From Chitinophaga barathri (lineage in GTDB: Bacteria > Bacteroidota > Bacteroidia > Chitinophagales > Chitinophagaceae), in NCBI RefSeq assembly GCF_003807585.1, contig NZ_RMBX01000011.1, positions 186,001 to 250,000 of the forward strand: a stretch of DNA of 64,000 nt, in the 5' to 3' direction. Shown here one piece after another: positions 49,855-59,208 of this stretch; the first letter of the stretch is position 1, and each line of letters begins with the position of its first letter. The position numbers were made by a program, and so were the translations under genes. A model generated the notes under the pieces. That model did not search any database, was not told the origin of the DNA, and saw only the letters and a program-made list of their open reading frames with translations.

Positions 49855-52800
49855 ATGCATCTCAGAAAAATAACATTGGCCTGCATGGCATTGCTCCTTT
49901 TGGGGAGCGGAACAGGCCGGGCGAATGCTGCGTTTAAGCTGCCGCCCGCGACTGCCACGGTATCATCAGCCGATCAGCGGGTGACCGGCAGGGTGACCAA
50001 TGGCGCTACCGGTGAAGGTTTACCGGGTGTAAGCGTCGTGATAAAAGGCACCCAGACCGGCACGCTCACAGATGCCACCGGGAATTTCGCCATGAACATA
50101 CCCGATGAAAGCACCGTACTGGTGTTTTCCTACATCGGTTTCCTCAGCCAGGAGATCAAACCCGGTAAAACAGCCACACTCAACGTGCAGCTGGTAACCG
50201 ATGCCAAATCGCTCAACCAGATAGTGGTGGTAGGTTACGGTACACAAAAGAAAGTAAACCTTACCGGTGCGGTGGACCAGGTAGGCCCGGAAGTATTTAA
50301 GAACCGGCCTATCACCAACACGGCGCAAGGCCTTGTAGGCGTGGTGCCCAACCTGAACCTGAAGATGCTGGATGGCAAGCCTACGCAATCGCCTTCGTTT
50401 AACATCCGAGGTACTACTTCCATCGGGCAGGGTGGCAGCGCACTGGTGCTGATAGACGGTGTGGAAGGCGATCCCCGGATGCTTAACCCAAACGACATCG
50501 AGAGCATTTCTGTGTTGAAAGACGCCGCATCGGCATCGATCTACGGCGCCCGCGCGGCGTTTGGCGTAGTGCTTATCACGACGAAGGTAGCCAGGGCGGG
50601 AAAAACAAACATTTCCTATTCAGCTAACTACGCTATCAAGTCACCCACTGAAGTACCGGACAACATTACCGATTCCTACCCATGGGCAAAGGCATTCAGC
50701 GACGCCTGGTCCAGGTGGAACGACAACGGCAGCACACCCACGGCCATCAACAAGACCATTACCTTTACTCCCGCTTACCTCGCGGAGATCAAAAGAAGAT
50801 GGGAAGATCCTTCGCTGCCCAGGGTGGAAGTGACCCCCGGTGGTGAATATCAATACTTCTACAGCACCGACTGGTACGATGAGTTGTATAAAAAGAATTT
50901 CGGCGCGCAGGACCATAACCTGTCCGTGTCCGGTGGCAGCGACAAAGCTACTTTTTACCTGAGCGGCCGGTACAATGGCCAGGATGGTTTGTTCCGCTAC
51001 AACAGCGACACCTATAACATGTACAATCTTCGCGCGAAAGGAAGTATACAGGTAACGCCCTGGCTCACGATTGACAACAACACAGAATACTCCATCCAAA
51101 AATATCACCAGCCGCTGAACGTAGGCGAAGGCAGCGGGATATACCGGAACATTGCCGATGAAGGCCATCCGCTGGCGCCGTTATTGAACCCGGACGGCAC
51201 GCTGTCGTTTTCCGCTGCCTATACGGTAGGCGATTACTACATCGGCCGGAATGGTGTGGACAACACCCAGCGTTTTCTTAAAAACAAGATCAGCGCCAGG
51301 TCGCAGTTTTTCGATAATAAACTGACCGTGCGCGCGGACCTGACCTTCCAGAGCAATGACATCGGTTCGCAGCAGAACCGTGTGCAGGTGCCCTACAGCC
51401 GCGCCAAAGGCGTAATGGGTGCTACCGGCACGAATACAAATGATCTGCAGGAGAGAAAAAGGACCACGAATTACCTTGCTACGAACGTTTACGCGGATTA
51501 TGTAAAATCTTTTAACGGTGGTCATAACTTTACCTTCCTGGCTGGTTTTAACTACGAACAGTCTGCTTACAGCAACCTGACCACGCAGCGGAACGGTATT
51601 GTGTATGCTGACGCGGATGATATCAACCTGGCCCTGGGCCAGAGCATTACCACCACCGGCGGTAACCAGAAATGGGCGATCGCGGGCGGTTTTGGCCGTA
51701 TCAACTACAACTTCCGCGAACGTTACCTGCTGGAAGTGAACGGGCGTTACGACGGTTCTTCCAAGTTCCCGACCAGCCAGCAATGGGCGTTTTTCCCCTC
51801 GGTATCCGCAGGGTGGAGGGTGTCTGAAGAATCGTTTTGGACGATGAGCCCCAAAGTATTGTCCAATGTAAAACTGAGGGCTTCATATGGTTCGCTGGGC
51901 AATGGTAACATCGATCCGTATTCCTTTTATGAAAGATTCGATATTGTGCAGTCCGGCCGTGTTATCAACGGCATCCGGCCGCAAACCACCAAACAGCCTA
52001 CCGTGCTGCCTGACGGGCTCACCTGGGAAACTTCCACCACGGCGAACGTGGGCCTGGACTTCTCCAGCCTGAACAACCGCCTGACATTTGTAGGCGACGT
52101 GTACCGCCGCTGGACGAAAGACATGTTCACCAAAGGCCCCACCGTACCGGAAGTATTTGGTACCAAAGTACCTTTTGGCAACTATGCGGACCTGGAAACC
52201 ACCGGCTGGGAACTGTCTGTGAACTGGTCCGACCAGTTCTCCATGGCGTCCAAACCCTTCCACTATGGCGTACGGTTCACCTTAGCCGATTCAAGGGCGA
52301 TCATCACCAAATACAACAACCCGGACAAAGACCTGACCGACTTCTACGAAGGCCAGCGTGTAGGTGAGATCTGGGGATACAGGGTAGAAGGCCTGTTCAG
52401 ATCAGCCGATGAAATTGCCAAATCGCCTTCACAGTCCAATGTTCCCAACACGAACACCCGTAAGAACTATGTGGGCGATCTCAAGTTCAGGAACCTGGAT
52501 GGTGACAACGTGATCTTCCACGGCCTGAACCGCGTGGGCAACTCCGGCGACAAAACCATTATCGGCAATTCCGAGCCGCGTTATACTTACGGGCTGAACC
52601 TTTCCGGCGACTGGAACGGGATCTTCCTGTCTACATTCTTCCAGGGTGTAATGAAACAGGATTGGTACCCTTCATCCGAAGCACGTTTCTGGGGGATGTA
52701 TAACCGCCCGTACAACGCATACCCGCGTTGGCAGGAGGATAATATGTTCCGCGAGGAGCTGGGCAATTTTGACGCCTACCTGCCCCGCCTGGTGGGTTAT

Positions 52801-53121
52801 GTAGCCCAGGGCGCCGGCCGTGCGTTACAGGTGGCCAATGACCGTTACCTGCAGAATGCGGCCTATATCAGGCTGAGAAATATACAGATAGGGTATACGC
52901 TTCCGCAGCGCCTCGTATCCAAAATACATGCCCGCGATATGAAAGTTTATATCTCCGGTGAGAACCTCTGGACCTGGTCGCCCATGTACAAGTACACGCG
53001 CGATACGGACGTGACCAACATTTATGGCTCCGACAGGGACCTGAGCGGTGGCACCAGCGGGGACGGTTATAACTATCCTATGCTGAAAGCGGTATCAATT
53101 GGTTTGACCCTCAATTTTTAA
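49855..53121 (+). CDS. susC: SusC/RagA-family TonB-linked outer membrane receptor
   Basis: 1088 residues. Signal peptide (MHLRKITLACMALLLLGSGT), CarboxypepD_reg-like domain (about 41-115: VTGRVTNGATGEGLPGVSVV, STVLVFSYIGFLSQEI), the TonB-box-like VVVGYGTQKK (about 124-133), plug (about 135-245, NIRGTTSIGQGGSALVLIDG, DPRMLNPNDIESISVLKDAA) and a long beta-barrel ending SIGLTLNF. SusC-SusD complexes import glycans or peptides through the outer membrane. It is separated from susD by 3 bases. No glycoside hydrolase, protease or regulator lies alongside, so the substrate cannot be told. Confidence 0.95.
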   Translation: MHLRKITLACMALLLLGSGTGRANAAFKLPPATATVSSADQRVTGRVTNGATGEGLPGVSVVIKGTQTGTLTDATGNFAMNIPDESTVLVFSYIGFLSQEIKPGKTATLNVQLVTDAKSLNQIVVVGYGTQKKVNLTGAVDQVGPEVFKNRPITNTAQGLVGVVPNLNLKMLDGKPTQSPSFNIRGTTSIGQGGSALVLIDGVEGDPRMLNPNDIESISVLKDAASASIYGARAAFGVVLITTKVARAGKTNISYSANYAIKSPTEVPDNITDSYPWAKAFSDAWSRWNDNGSTPTAINKTITFTPAYLAEIKRRWEDPSLPRVEVTPGGEYQYFYSTDWYDELYKKNFGAQDHNLSVSGGSDKATFYLSGRYNGQDGLFRYNSDTYNMYNLRAKGSIQVTPWLTIDNNTEYSIQKYHQPLNVGEGSGIYRNIADEGHPLAPLLNPDGTLSFSAAYTVGDYYIGRNGVDNTQRFLKNKISARSQFFDNKLTVRADLTFQSNDIGSQQNRVQVPYSRAKGVMGATGTNTNDLQERKRTTNYLATNVYADYVKSFNGGHNFTFLAGFNYEQSAYSNLTTQRNGIVYADADDINLALGQSITTTGGNQKWAIAGGFGRINYNFRERYLLEVNGRYDGSSKFPTSQQWAFFPSVSAGWRVSEESFWTMSPKVLSNVKLRASYGSLGNGNIDPYSFYERFDIVQSGRVINGIRPQTTKQPTVLPDGLTWETSTTANVGLDFSSLNNRLTFVGDVYRRWTKDMFTKGPTVPEVFGTKVPFGNYADLETTGWELSVNWSDQFSMASKPFHYGVRFTLADSRAIITKYNNPDKDLTDFYEGQRVGEIWGYRVEGLFRSADEIAKSPSQSNVPNTNTRKNYVGDLKFRNLDGDNVIFHGLNRVGNSGDKTIIGNSEPRYTYGLNLSGDWNGIFLSTFFQGVMKQDWYPSSEARFWGMYNRPYNAYPRWQEDNMFREELGNFDAYLPRLVGYVAQGAGRALQVANDRYLQNAAYIRLRNIQIGYTLPQRLVSKIHARDMKVYISGENLWTWSPMYKYTRDTDVTNIYGSDRDLSGGTSGDGYNYPMLKAVSIGLTLNF

Positions 53122-53124
53122 ATC

Positions 53125-54897
53125 ATGAACAAAGGAAAAATATTCAATTACACACTGGCGCTGGCGCTGCTGCTCTCCGCCAGCTCCTGCAGCCTGGATG
53201 AGGCGCCGGTAGATACTGCTACCAACGAAGCTGTATTCGGGTCCGAAAGCGGCCTGGAACTATATTCGAACTCATTCTACGACCTCCTTCCGAACCCGGA
53301 CGTAGGCGTATTCCAGGATGACGATAACTCCGACCTGGTGGCGCGCAACGGGGTGGACAACTACCTGGCGCCGAACGCCCTTTCACCCATCACCAGCACC
53401 GGCTGGGTATGGACGGACCTCCGGAACATCAACTACTTTATTGAAAACGCAGAGAAGAGCACCGTAGCGACCAAAGGGCATTACCTGGGTTTAGCACACT
53501 TCTTCCGCGCCCTGTTTTATTTTGAAAAAGTAAAGCGGTTTGGTGACGTGCCCTGGATCGAAAAAACGATCGATATAACCGATGACGCCACGCTGTATGC
53601 GGCGCGCAACGACCGGTTTGAAGTGATGGACAAAGTGCTGGCGGACCTGAACTATGCGATCGAGAACATCACGCTGACCAATGACCCGAGCTGCACGCGC
53701 ATCACCAAAAACGTTGCCCGCGCTTACAAAACAAGGATCTGCCTGTTTGAAGCCTCGTTCCGTAAATATCATACGGACTACGAAAAGCAGGCTACCGCTG
53801 CTGCCTGGTACGATGAAGTGATCGCGGAAGCGAACAATATAAAAGGTTATGTACTGCACAGGGGCGCCGCGCCTGACAGGGGATACCGGGAACTGTTCAT
53901 TGCAAAATCCGCCTTCACGGATGAGACGATCCTTTCCGTGGCCCTGAGCAGCAACCTCCAGGTGTTCAGCTCGGCGAACCGCAGGTTCATCAGTCCCACC
54001 TACGGCAACCGCCCCAGCCTGACGCGCCGCTTTGTCAATACTTATCTCAACCTGGACGGTACGCCTTTTACCAGCAATGCCGGGTACCAGACCACACCGT
54101 TCGTGGACGAGGTAAAGAACCGTGACCTCCGCCTTAAACAGACGATCCGCCTGGGCGATTACCGCAGGACAGAAAACGGCCTCCCCGTTGTTGCACCGCC
54201 GAATTTCAGCCAGACTTACACCGGGTACCAGCCCATCAAATGGTGTTATGACGAGCGGTTCCCCTTCGATGATGAAAGCCGCAACGACAATGCCCATATC
54301 ATCATGCGCTGGGCGGAAGTGCTGCTGAACAAAGCGGAAGCCCTTGCTGAGCAGAACAAAATGACCCCCGCGGACTGGACCGCTACCATCGGCGCGCTGC
54401 GCGAGAGAGCCGGCATCACAGGCCCCACGCTTACGACCCTGCCTACCGTGGCAGATCCTTATATGATCAATTTCTTTGCCGGTAAATTCACCAATGCCGT
54501 ATTGCTGGAAGTGCTTCGTGAAAGAGGTGTGGAGCTGATCTTTGAAGGCCTCCGCCCGGACGATCTGAGGCGCTGGAAGCTCGGCGGCCTGTTCCAGACC
54601 GCTCCTATGAACGGGATGTATGTACCCGCGCTGGGCGAGTATGACCTGAATGAGGACGGCATCAAGGATGTATGTTTCTACCAGGGCGCCAAACCGCCTT
54701 CCACCACACCCACTATCGCTTTTGTGGATGTAAGCCCTTCCACCGCGGTGGGACGCATACAGCTGTCAAACGGCACGTCAGGTGAAGTGATGTGGAACGC
54801 CGGGGCACGCCAGTGGATCGATGCCAAATACCTGTATCCTATTCCTGAGGCTGTAAAGACCAGGAACCCCGCACTGGGGCAGAACCCGGGTTGGTAA
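53125..54897 (+). CDS. susD: SusD/RagB-family surface lipoprotein
   Basis: 590 residues; signal peptide with lipobox SSC (Cys22), then SLDEAPVDTATNE. The SusD fold is recognisable: TPR-like helical core with YFIENAEKSTV, FRALFYFEKVKRFGDVPW (about 128-146), VARAYKTRICLFEAS, and the C-terminal RWAEVLLNKAEALAEQN, LLEVLRERGVELIFEGLRPD, DLRRWKL, YLYPIPEAV. SusD captures the ligand at the surface and closes over SusC. It ends the operon at a strong terminator. Confidence 0.95.
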   Translation: MNKGKIFNYTLALALLLSASSCSLDEAPVDTATNEAVFGSESGLELYSNSFYDLLPNPDVGVFQDDDNSDLVARNGVDNYLAPNALSPITSTGWVWTDLRNINYFIENAEKSTVATKGHYLGLAHFFRALFYFEKVKRFGDVPWIEKTIDITDDATLYAARNDRFEVMDKVLADLNYAIENITLTNDPSCTRITKNVARAYKTRICLFEASFRKYHTDYEKQATAAAWYDEVIAEANNIKGYVLHRGAAPDRGYRELFIAKSAFTDETILSVALSSNLQVFSSANRRFISPTYGNRPSLTRRFVNTYLNLDGTPFTSNAGYQTTPFVDEVKNRDLRLKQTIRLGDYRRTENGLPVVAPPNFSQTYTGYQPIKWCYDERFPFDDESRNDNAHIIMRWAEVLLNKAEALAEQNKMTPADWTATIGALRERAGITGPTLTTLPTVADPYMINFFAGKFTNAVLLEVLRERGVELIFEGLRPDDLRRWKLGGLFQTAPMNGMYVPALGEYDLNEDGIKDVCFYQGAKPPSTTPTIAFVDVSPSTAVGRIQLSNGTSGEVMWNAGARQWIDAKYLYPIPEAVKTRNPALGQNPGW

Positions 54898-54925
54898 GAG
54901 ACGAGTGGATTACGATTGTTTCAGC

Positions 54926-54974
54926 ATAAACAGGAGAGGCGTATCATTTGTATTGATACGCCTCTCCTGTTTAT
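54926..54974. terminator. Strong bidirectional-type terminator after susD
   Basis: Arms at 54926-54946 and 54954-54974 are 21 bp and perfectly complementary, with a 7-base loop. The gene at 54996 on the other strand ends just beyond it, so it may stop transcription from both sides. Confidence 0.8.
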
Positions 54975-54995
54975 ATTGAGCTACTGCTTTTTGTG

Positions 54996-55562
54996 TTATA
55001 CCACACTTTCGCGGTCCATACCGGAAGTTAAGGCGCCGCCCTGAGCTTTGTAATGCCCGGCCAGCTGCAATCTTCCTTCCATGCCGTTTTCCAGGCAAAA
55101 GACCAGTTCTTCCGGGCGCATCAGTTTTACATTCAATGCTTTCCCGTTTGGCAGAAGAGCGCTTACGGAACTATCGTCCGGGGTCAGGAATAACCCGATA
55201 TTACCATCTTCATGCGGTAACGACCATTCGTCCGGAGCGCCATCCATATGCACCTGGAGGGTGAGGAATTTATTTTCCTCCAGCCGCTCTTTAAGGCCGG
55301 GAACATTCGGAATGATCCGGCCGGTCTCATATATGAGATTGGCCTGCCAGCTGCTGCCGAAATCATCCGGTTCAATTTCATCTGCAGAATCCAGGAACAA
55401 TTCGTATGGATATTCATTCCCGTCGGACAAGCCGCTGGTAAGTACCGTCCAGGATGCGCCGGACCTGTAAAGATGCAGCCAGGGCCCGCCTCCCGGCCAT
55501 GCGGGATACCCGTGATGCAACGGAGACAATCCTTCGATCTCGAATTTGCTTAATAATTCCAT
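54996..55562 (-). CDS. Unknown soluble protein with slight suppressor-of-fused-like look
   Basis: 188 residues, no signal peptide. Blocks: PLHHGYPAWPGGGPWLHLYR, SWTVLTSGLSDGNEYPYELF, VHMDGAPDEWSLPHEDGNIG. The VLTSGLSD stretch and the following strand recall suppressor-of-fused (SUFU)-type domains, but the match is too short to rely on. It is monocistronic or loosely linked with the LuxR gene at 55607 on the same strand (44 bases downstream). No function assigned. Confidence 0.6.
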   Translation of the reverse strand: MELLSKFEIEGLSPLHHGYPAWPGGGPWLHLYRSGASWTVLTSGLSDGNEYPYELFLDSADEIEPDDFGSSWQANLIYETGRIIPNVPGLKERLEENKFLTLQVHMDGAPDEWSLPHEDGNIGLFLTPDDSSVSALLPNGKALNVKLMRPEELVFCLENGMEGRLQLAGHYKAQGGALTSGMDRESVV

Positions 55563-55606
55563 GTTATTTGATTTTAAATGACCGCTGCAAGCAGCTCATA
55601 TTATCC

Positions 55607-56365
55607 TTAAATAAGTTTACTGTTCACCGCGTGAGACAACGCATCCATGATATTGTTTACCTCCAGCCGCTCGAATATCCGCCGCCGGTAATATTTAACG
55701 GTGTCGGGCGCAACAAAGATCTTTTCCGCGATCTGTTGAATGGAGAACCCTTGTGCGTGCAGGCGCAGGACTTCTATTTCCCTTTCGGTGAGTACGGGTT
55801 TTGCTGACTTATGCCATGTTCTTTTCCCGGGGGGCAGCTCCCATATTTCGCCGGAGCCCTGTTTGTAGATACGGGCATTGCCGGCTGCCTGGTGGTGGGA
55901 GAGGGATACGATACACATGGATTTCCACATCCTGCCGTCCCGGGTGAGGAAAAGCGGTGTCAGTTTGTGATTGATAAGGAGTTGTTTACCGTCTTTGTCG
56001 GCCAGGTGGAAGTCGTAGGTGATGCTGTACAGTTTTTTTTCTTCTTCAGGCAGATTGGCATAAAAATCAAACCCTGCTTCGTTGATGAGCGCCAGCAGCT
56101 CCAGGTCCTGTTCCGGAACGTGCCGGAGGTAAAAATCATAGCCCATTTGCAGTACTGCTTCAGCGGAATGGCCGCACAGGAACAGCGGGTTTTCCGAGAC
56201 GTACTCAAAAGACATATTCGTATAATCGATCAGGTAGACGCTTTCGTAGGTCAGCCGGGCAAATGCCTTTACTACTTCCAGGTAATGCTGGTCTTGCCGG
56301 TCTGTCTCCGGGATTTCTCCTAATTTGTTCTTTGTGAGCAGGCCTGAAAGGGATTCTTTTTTCAT
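55607..56365 (-). CDS. LuxR-family regulator with PAS-like sensor domain
   Basis: 252 residues. Residues about 20-165 have a PAS-type pattern (SVYLIDYTNMSFEYVSENPL, DFHLADKDGKQLLINHKLTP). Residues about 190-252 are a LuxR/FixJ helix-turn-helix: LTEREIEVLRLHAQGFSIQQ, IAEKIFVAPDTVKYYRRRIF, ERLEVNNIMDAL. A ligand or signal sensed by the PAS part would switch binding to DNA; the signal is unknown. It lies upstream of the 54996 gene on the same strand. Proteins of this build occur singly in Bacteroidota. Confidence 0.88.
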   Translation of the reverse strand: MKKESLSGLLTKNKLGEIPETDRQDQHYLEVVKAFARLTYESVYLIDYTNMSFEYVSENPLFLCGHSAEAVLQMGYDFYLRHVPEQDLELLALINEAGFDFYANLPEEEKKLYSITYDFHLADKDGKQLLINHKLTPLFLTRDGRMWKSMCIVSLSHHQAAGNARIYKQGSGEIWELPPGKRTWHKSAKPVLTEREIEVLRLHAQGFSIQQIAEKIFVAPDTVKYYRRRIFERLEVNNIMDALSHAVNSKLI

Positions 56366-56453
56366 TGTAGCATGTAAGGGGATATAAATTTACACCCGGG
56401 TGTAGGGTTTTACAAATAATTTGTTCTAATTTTTGTGGAAATACCTTTTATCT

Positions 56454-56684
56454 ATGGATCTGTCAAAAGAAAGCACCGAAAAGCTGGGCAAAGACCAGGC
56501 AAAATTTCAAAATGTGTTAATAGCCTTTGTTGTAGTGGGATTAATACTGGCCGGCGTGCTGATCATGCTGAAGGCGAAGTTTATCCATTTTGTACCGCTC
56601 CTGGTATTACCCGCCACCTTTTTACCCCTGGTGGCGAAGCTGAAGGCTATAAAAACTGAGTTAAAATCCCGCGCCAAGGTATGA
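56454..56684 (+). CDS. Small membrane protein coupled to the DUF3667 gene
   Basis: Start at the ATG 56454 (MDLSKESTEKLGKDQAKFQN); the frame is open upstream to 56433 without a better start. 76 residues with two transmembrane helices (about 22-40, NVLIAFVVVGLILAGVLIML; 45-62). The stop overlaps the ATG of the next gene (ATGA, 56681), a sign of translational coupling. No family recognised; it probably assists or is regulated with the DUF3667 protein. Confidence 0.7.
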   Translation: MDLSKESTEKLGKDQAKFQNVLIAFVVVGLILAGVLIMLKAKFIHFVPLLVLPATFLPLVAKLKAIKTELKSRAKV

Positions 56685-57397
56685 ATTGCAGGAATTGCCA
56701 GCAGGCCGCAGGTGGAAATTATTGTGTCCATTGCGGCACGCCGGCTGTTTTGAAAAGGGTGGACGGGCATTATATCGTCCATGAGATCCAGCATATCCTG
56801 CACTTTGAAAAGGGTATCCTGTATACGGTCAGGGCGCTGTTGCTGCGGCCGGGGCAGAATATCCGGGCATTTCTCACGGAAAACAGGAGCAGGCTGGTGA
56901 AGCCGGTCATTTTTCTCATTATCACATCTTTGCTGTATACGGCCGTCGCTCATTTTTTTCATACCGGCGCAGGCCATGCCGCCGCTGGCGGGCAGGGGCA
57001 TTCCGCTACGCTGGCCATTAAGTCCTGGATGGCGGGCCATTATGGTTATGCGAACATCATTATGGGGATCTTTATCGCCCTTTGGCTGAGATTATTCGGC
57101 TGGAAAAGCGGGTACAATTTCTTTGAGATACTGATCATGCTGTGTTTCGTGATGGGGACGGGTATGCTCATCTTCGCCGTGTTCACCCTGGTGGAGGGGC
57201 TGACGGGGATGCACCTGTCGGGTGTGACCGCGGCCGTTTCGCTTATTTATTGCGTATGGGCTATCGGCCAGTTTTTAGGGGGAAGGAAGTGGATGAGTTA
57301 TTTGATTGCCGGTGTGGCGTATTTGCTGGGGATGGGGACGTTTATGGCGGGGGTTAATCTCGCGGGGTTTTTGGTGGATGTGGTTAAGCGTGCTTAG
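56681..57397 (+). CDS. DUF3667 zinc-ribbon membrane protein
   Basis: 238 residues. N-terminal zinc ribbon MNCRNCQQAAGGNYCVHCG (Cys3, 6, 15, 18), then an amphipathic region with HEIQHILHFEKGILYTVRAL (about 34-53) and LLRPGQNIRAFLTENRSRLV, followed by four to five transmembrane helices. This is the DUF3667 family of Bacteroidota membrane proteins, without an established function. It overlaps the small membrane gene before it by the ATGA start-stop pair. Confidence 0.85.
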   Translation: MNCRNCQQAAGGNYCVHCGTPAVLKRVDGHYIVHEIQHILHFEKGILYTVRALLLRPGQNIRAFLTENRSRLVKPVIFLIITSLLYTAVAHFFHTGAGHAAAGGQGHSATLAIKSWMAGHYGYANIIMGIFIALWLRLFGWKSGYNFFEILIMLCFVMGTGMLIFAVFTLVEGLTGMHLSGVTAAVSLIYCVWAIGQFLGGRKWMSYLIAGVAYLLGMGTFMAGVNLAGFLVDVVKRA

Positions 57398-57419
57398 ATA
57401 GGGTTTGTGGGTATATCAG

Positions 57420-57716
57420 TCATCCCTGTTGATTCGAGTCGGGAACAGGCAGTTTAATAATTGCTTCTGGTTCGCTGAGAGGTACATTTTCAATAACTTT
57501 TATCCGGATCTTATCGCCCGCTTTTAGTTTCTGTTCAAGCCATCTTAAGTTTTCAGTTCCATTATAGAGCTGTCCGCCAACATTGATGCCTACGGATTCG
57601 CCCATCACCGGATGATTGAGGGCGGTCACCACCATTGATACACCGTGAAATCCTTCCAGGAACCCTGCAACAATAGGTTTTTCTTCATTGATTGATATTT
57701 CTAACAGGAATGACAT
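57420..57716 (-). CDS. Small paralog pair, member A (unknown function)
   Basis: 98 residues, soluble, beta-rich by pattern: MSFLLEISINEEKPIVAGFL, EGFHGVSMVVTALN, GESVGINVGGQL, LRWLEQKLKAGDKIRIKVIE, ending with a Pro/Asp tail. About half of its residues are identical to those of the 57727 gene, which lies 10 bases upstream on the same strand, so the two arose by tandem duplication. Immunity-type or tail-adaptor pairs can look like this, but nothing supports a specific role. Confidence 0.7.
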   Translation of the reverse strand: MSFLLEISINEEKPIVAGFLEGFHGVSMVVTALNHPVMGESVGINVGGQLYNGTENLRWLEQKLKAGDKIRIKVIENVPLSEPEAIIKLPVPDSNQQG

Positions 57717-57726
57717 CTGGAATAAT

Positions 57727-57996
57727 TTAAAGTTTTTTTATCTCCTTTGGTTCGCTGATTAACCCATCCTTTAATACTTTTATCTGAATTTCATCACCAA
57801 TCTTAAGATTTTCTGAAAGCCACTTTAATCTTTCGGAAGCGTCCCGGCGCTTCCCGCTGACATTGATAGCGACCGATTCGCCTACTGCCGGGCCGTTCAT
57901 AACGTCTATCATTGCGGTTAAGACATGGAACCCTTCCTGGAAACCTGCTAAAGTGGTTTTTTCTTCGTTAATGGATACTTCTAACAAAAATGGCAT
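57727..57996 (-). CDS. Small paralog pair, member B (unknown function)
   Basis: 89 residues: MPFLLEVSINEEKTTLAGFQ, EGFHVLTAMIDVMN, GESVAINVSGKR, LKWLSENLKIGDEIQIKVLK. About half identical to the downstream paralog across its whole length, with the same INEEK and GDxIxIKV cores. It is the first gene of the pair; 10 bases separate its stop from the next start. No domain I can name. Confidence 0.7.
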   Translation of the reverse strand: MPFLLEVSINEEKTTLAGFQEGFHVLTAMIDVMNGPAVGESVAINVSGKRRDASERLKWLSENLKIGDEIQIKVLKDGLISEPKEIKKL

Positions 57997-58240
57997 TGGG
58001 TAGAGGGTTTAAATTTTACATAGTTAATATAGATTACACATCGCATTGGACCAAACTTTTATAGTAAATATTCAAAAGTTTTCATCGGCTTTGCTGGATC
58101 GTTGGCACTATCAGGATAGGATGCAGGATTAGGTTATTTTAAAGAAAATATTCTAATTAGAGTAATTCGAGGCGGGAACGAAGATGTGTTGCCTGAAGTA
58201 TCCGACATTGAGAAATACCCTATTCACCATTTTATGCTAA

Positions 58241-58277
58241 AGGATAAAAAAAACAGGAGCAACCGCCCCTGTTTTTT
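58241..58277 (-). terminator. Terminator of the HmuY lipoprotein operon
   Basis: On the minus strand ACAGGGGC (58272-58265), loop GGTT and GCTCCTGT (58260-58253), one G.U pair, then eight T (58252-58245). The stop of the last operon gene is at 58303. The rest of 57997-58240 shows no gene. Confidence 0.85.
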
Positions 58278-58302
58278 GTTTAATGATATTACGAAAACCC
58301 CA

Positions 58303-59208
58303 TCAATCCGCAATCCTCACAAAAACATAAGAAGTACTGGTTCCCGTTGCCGCGCTTTGGTATTGTATATACATAAAATACGGCGCCTGGGGGAAGTCCG
58401 CCGGGATCTTCAGCGTGATCTCATCTATCTTGTGCGATATTACTTCCAGCGCATGGAAAGGCCCTTCAATCGCCGTACTGCCCAGCCCGACGCCGGTAAT
58501 GTTCCGCAGGCCCGTGCCTTTCAGGGTTACCGTTTCACCGCGTTTGTAGGTCGTGCCGGTGCTCCAGGTGATCACCGGCAGGGGATACATCACTTTCACG
58601 GAAGCGGAATAGGCCGTTTTGATGCCGCTGATCATTTTGATGTAATAACTGCCGGTATCCACGGTAGCAGGGATGGTTACGGATACGGACTGGAACGTCA
58701 GCGCGGTGACGGGCAGCCGGATGGTGTCCGCGCCGTTTTTATCCACGAGGAAGAGGCTGGTCTGTGCCAGGTCTTCCACAAAATTATTCCCGCTGATGGT
58801 GAACACGCTGCCCGTACGCACGACGGTACCGGGCTGGATGGTCATGACGGGCTCGGCCTGCCGGATGTCCAGCTTCAGTTTCCAGGTTTGTTTAGTGCCG
58901 TCCGCCGCGGTGATGGTGTAGATAAAACCTTCCTTCAGCGGCACTTTTGTACCTGATGCAGGTGTTATGACGGCGCCTTCGGGCAATACGATCTCCGGCG
59001 TGACGGAATCCGGCAGCGGCCATGCGTGCAGCCAGCTGATGGAGATGCGGCCGCTGTCCGTCAGGGCTTTTACGGGACTGCCGTTCACGTCCGCGATGGT
59101 AAACGATATGATGTGCGTATGATGGTATTGTTCGTATTCTTTTTTACATGCGGTGAAAGCAACAAATAGTGCCGCTGTCAGCATGATGGTCAGTCTTTGC
59201 ATGTTCAT
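58303..59208 (-). CDS. IPT/TIG-type lipoprotein, third gene of the HmuY operon
   Basis: 301 residues; lipobox FTAC (Cys21), then KKEYEQYH. N-terminal region (about 25-105) is a DUF5018-like beta-domain; about 110-295 hold two IPT/TIG-type Ig domains (TIQPGTVVRTGSVFTISGNN, WSTGTTYKRGETVTLKGTG). It is a paralog of the gene ahead of it: both contain SLFLVDKNGAD/ISLIDKNGKE blocks. The start overlaps the preceding stop (TAATG). Probably a surface or periplasmic binding lipoprotein; ligand unknown. Confidence 0.8.
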   Translation of the reverse strand: MNMQRLTIMLTAALFVAFTACKKEYEQYHHTHIISFTIADVNGSPVKALTDSGRISISWLHAWPLPDSVTPEIVLPEGAVITPASGTKVPLKEGFIYTITAADGTKQTWKLKLDIRQAEPVMTIQPGTVVRTGSVFTISGNNFVEDLAQTSLFLVDKNGADTIRLPVTALTFQSVSVTIPATVDTGSYYIKMISGIKTAYSASVKVMYPLPVITWSTGTTYKRGETVTLKGTGLRNITGVGLGSTAIEGPFHALEVISHKIDEITLKIPADFPQAPYFMYIQYQSAATGTSTSYVFVRIAD

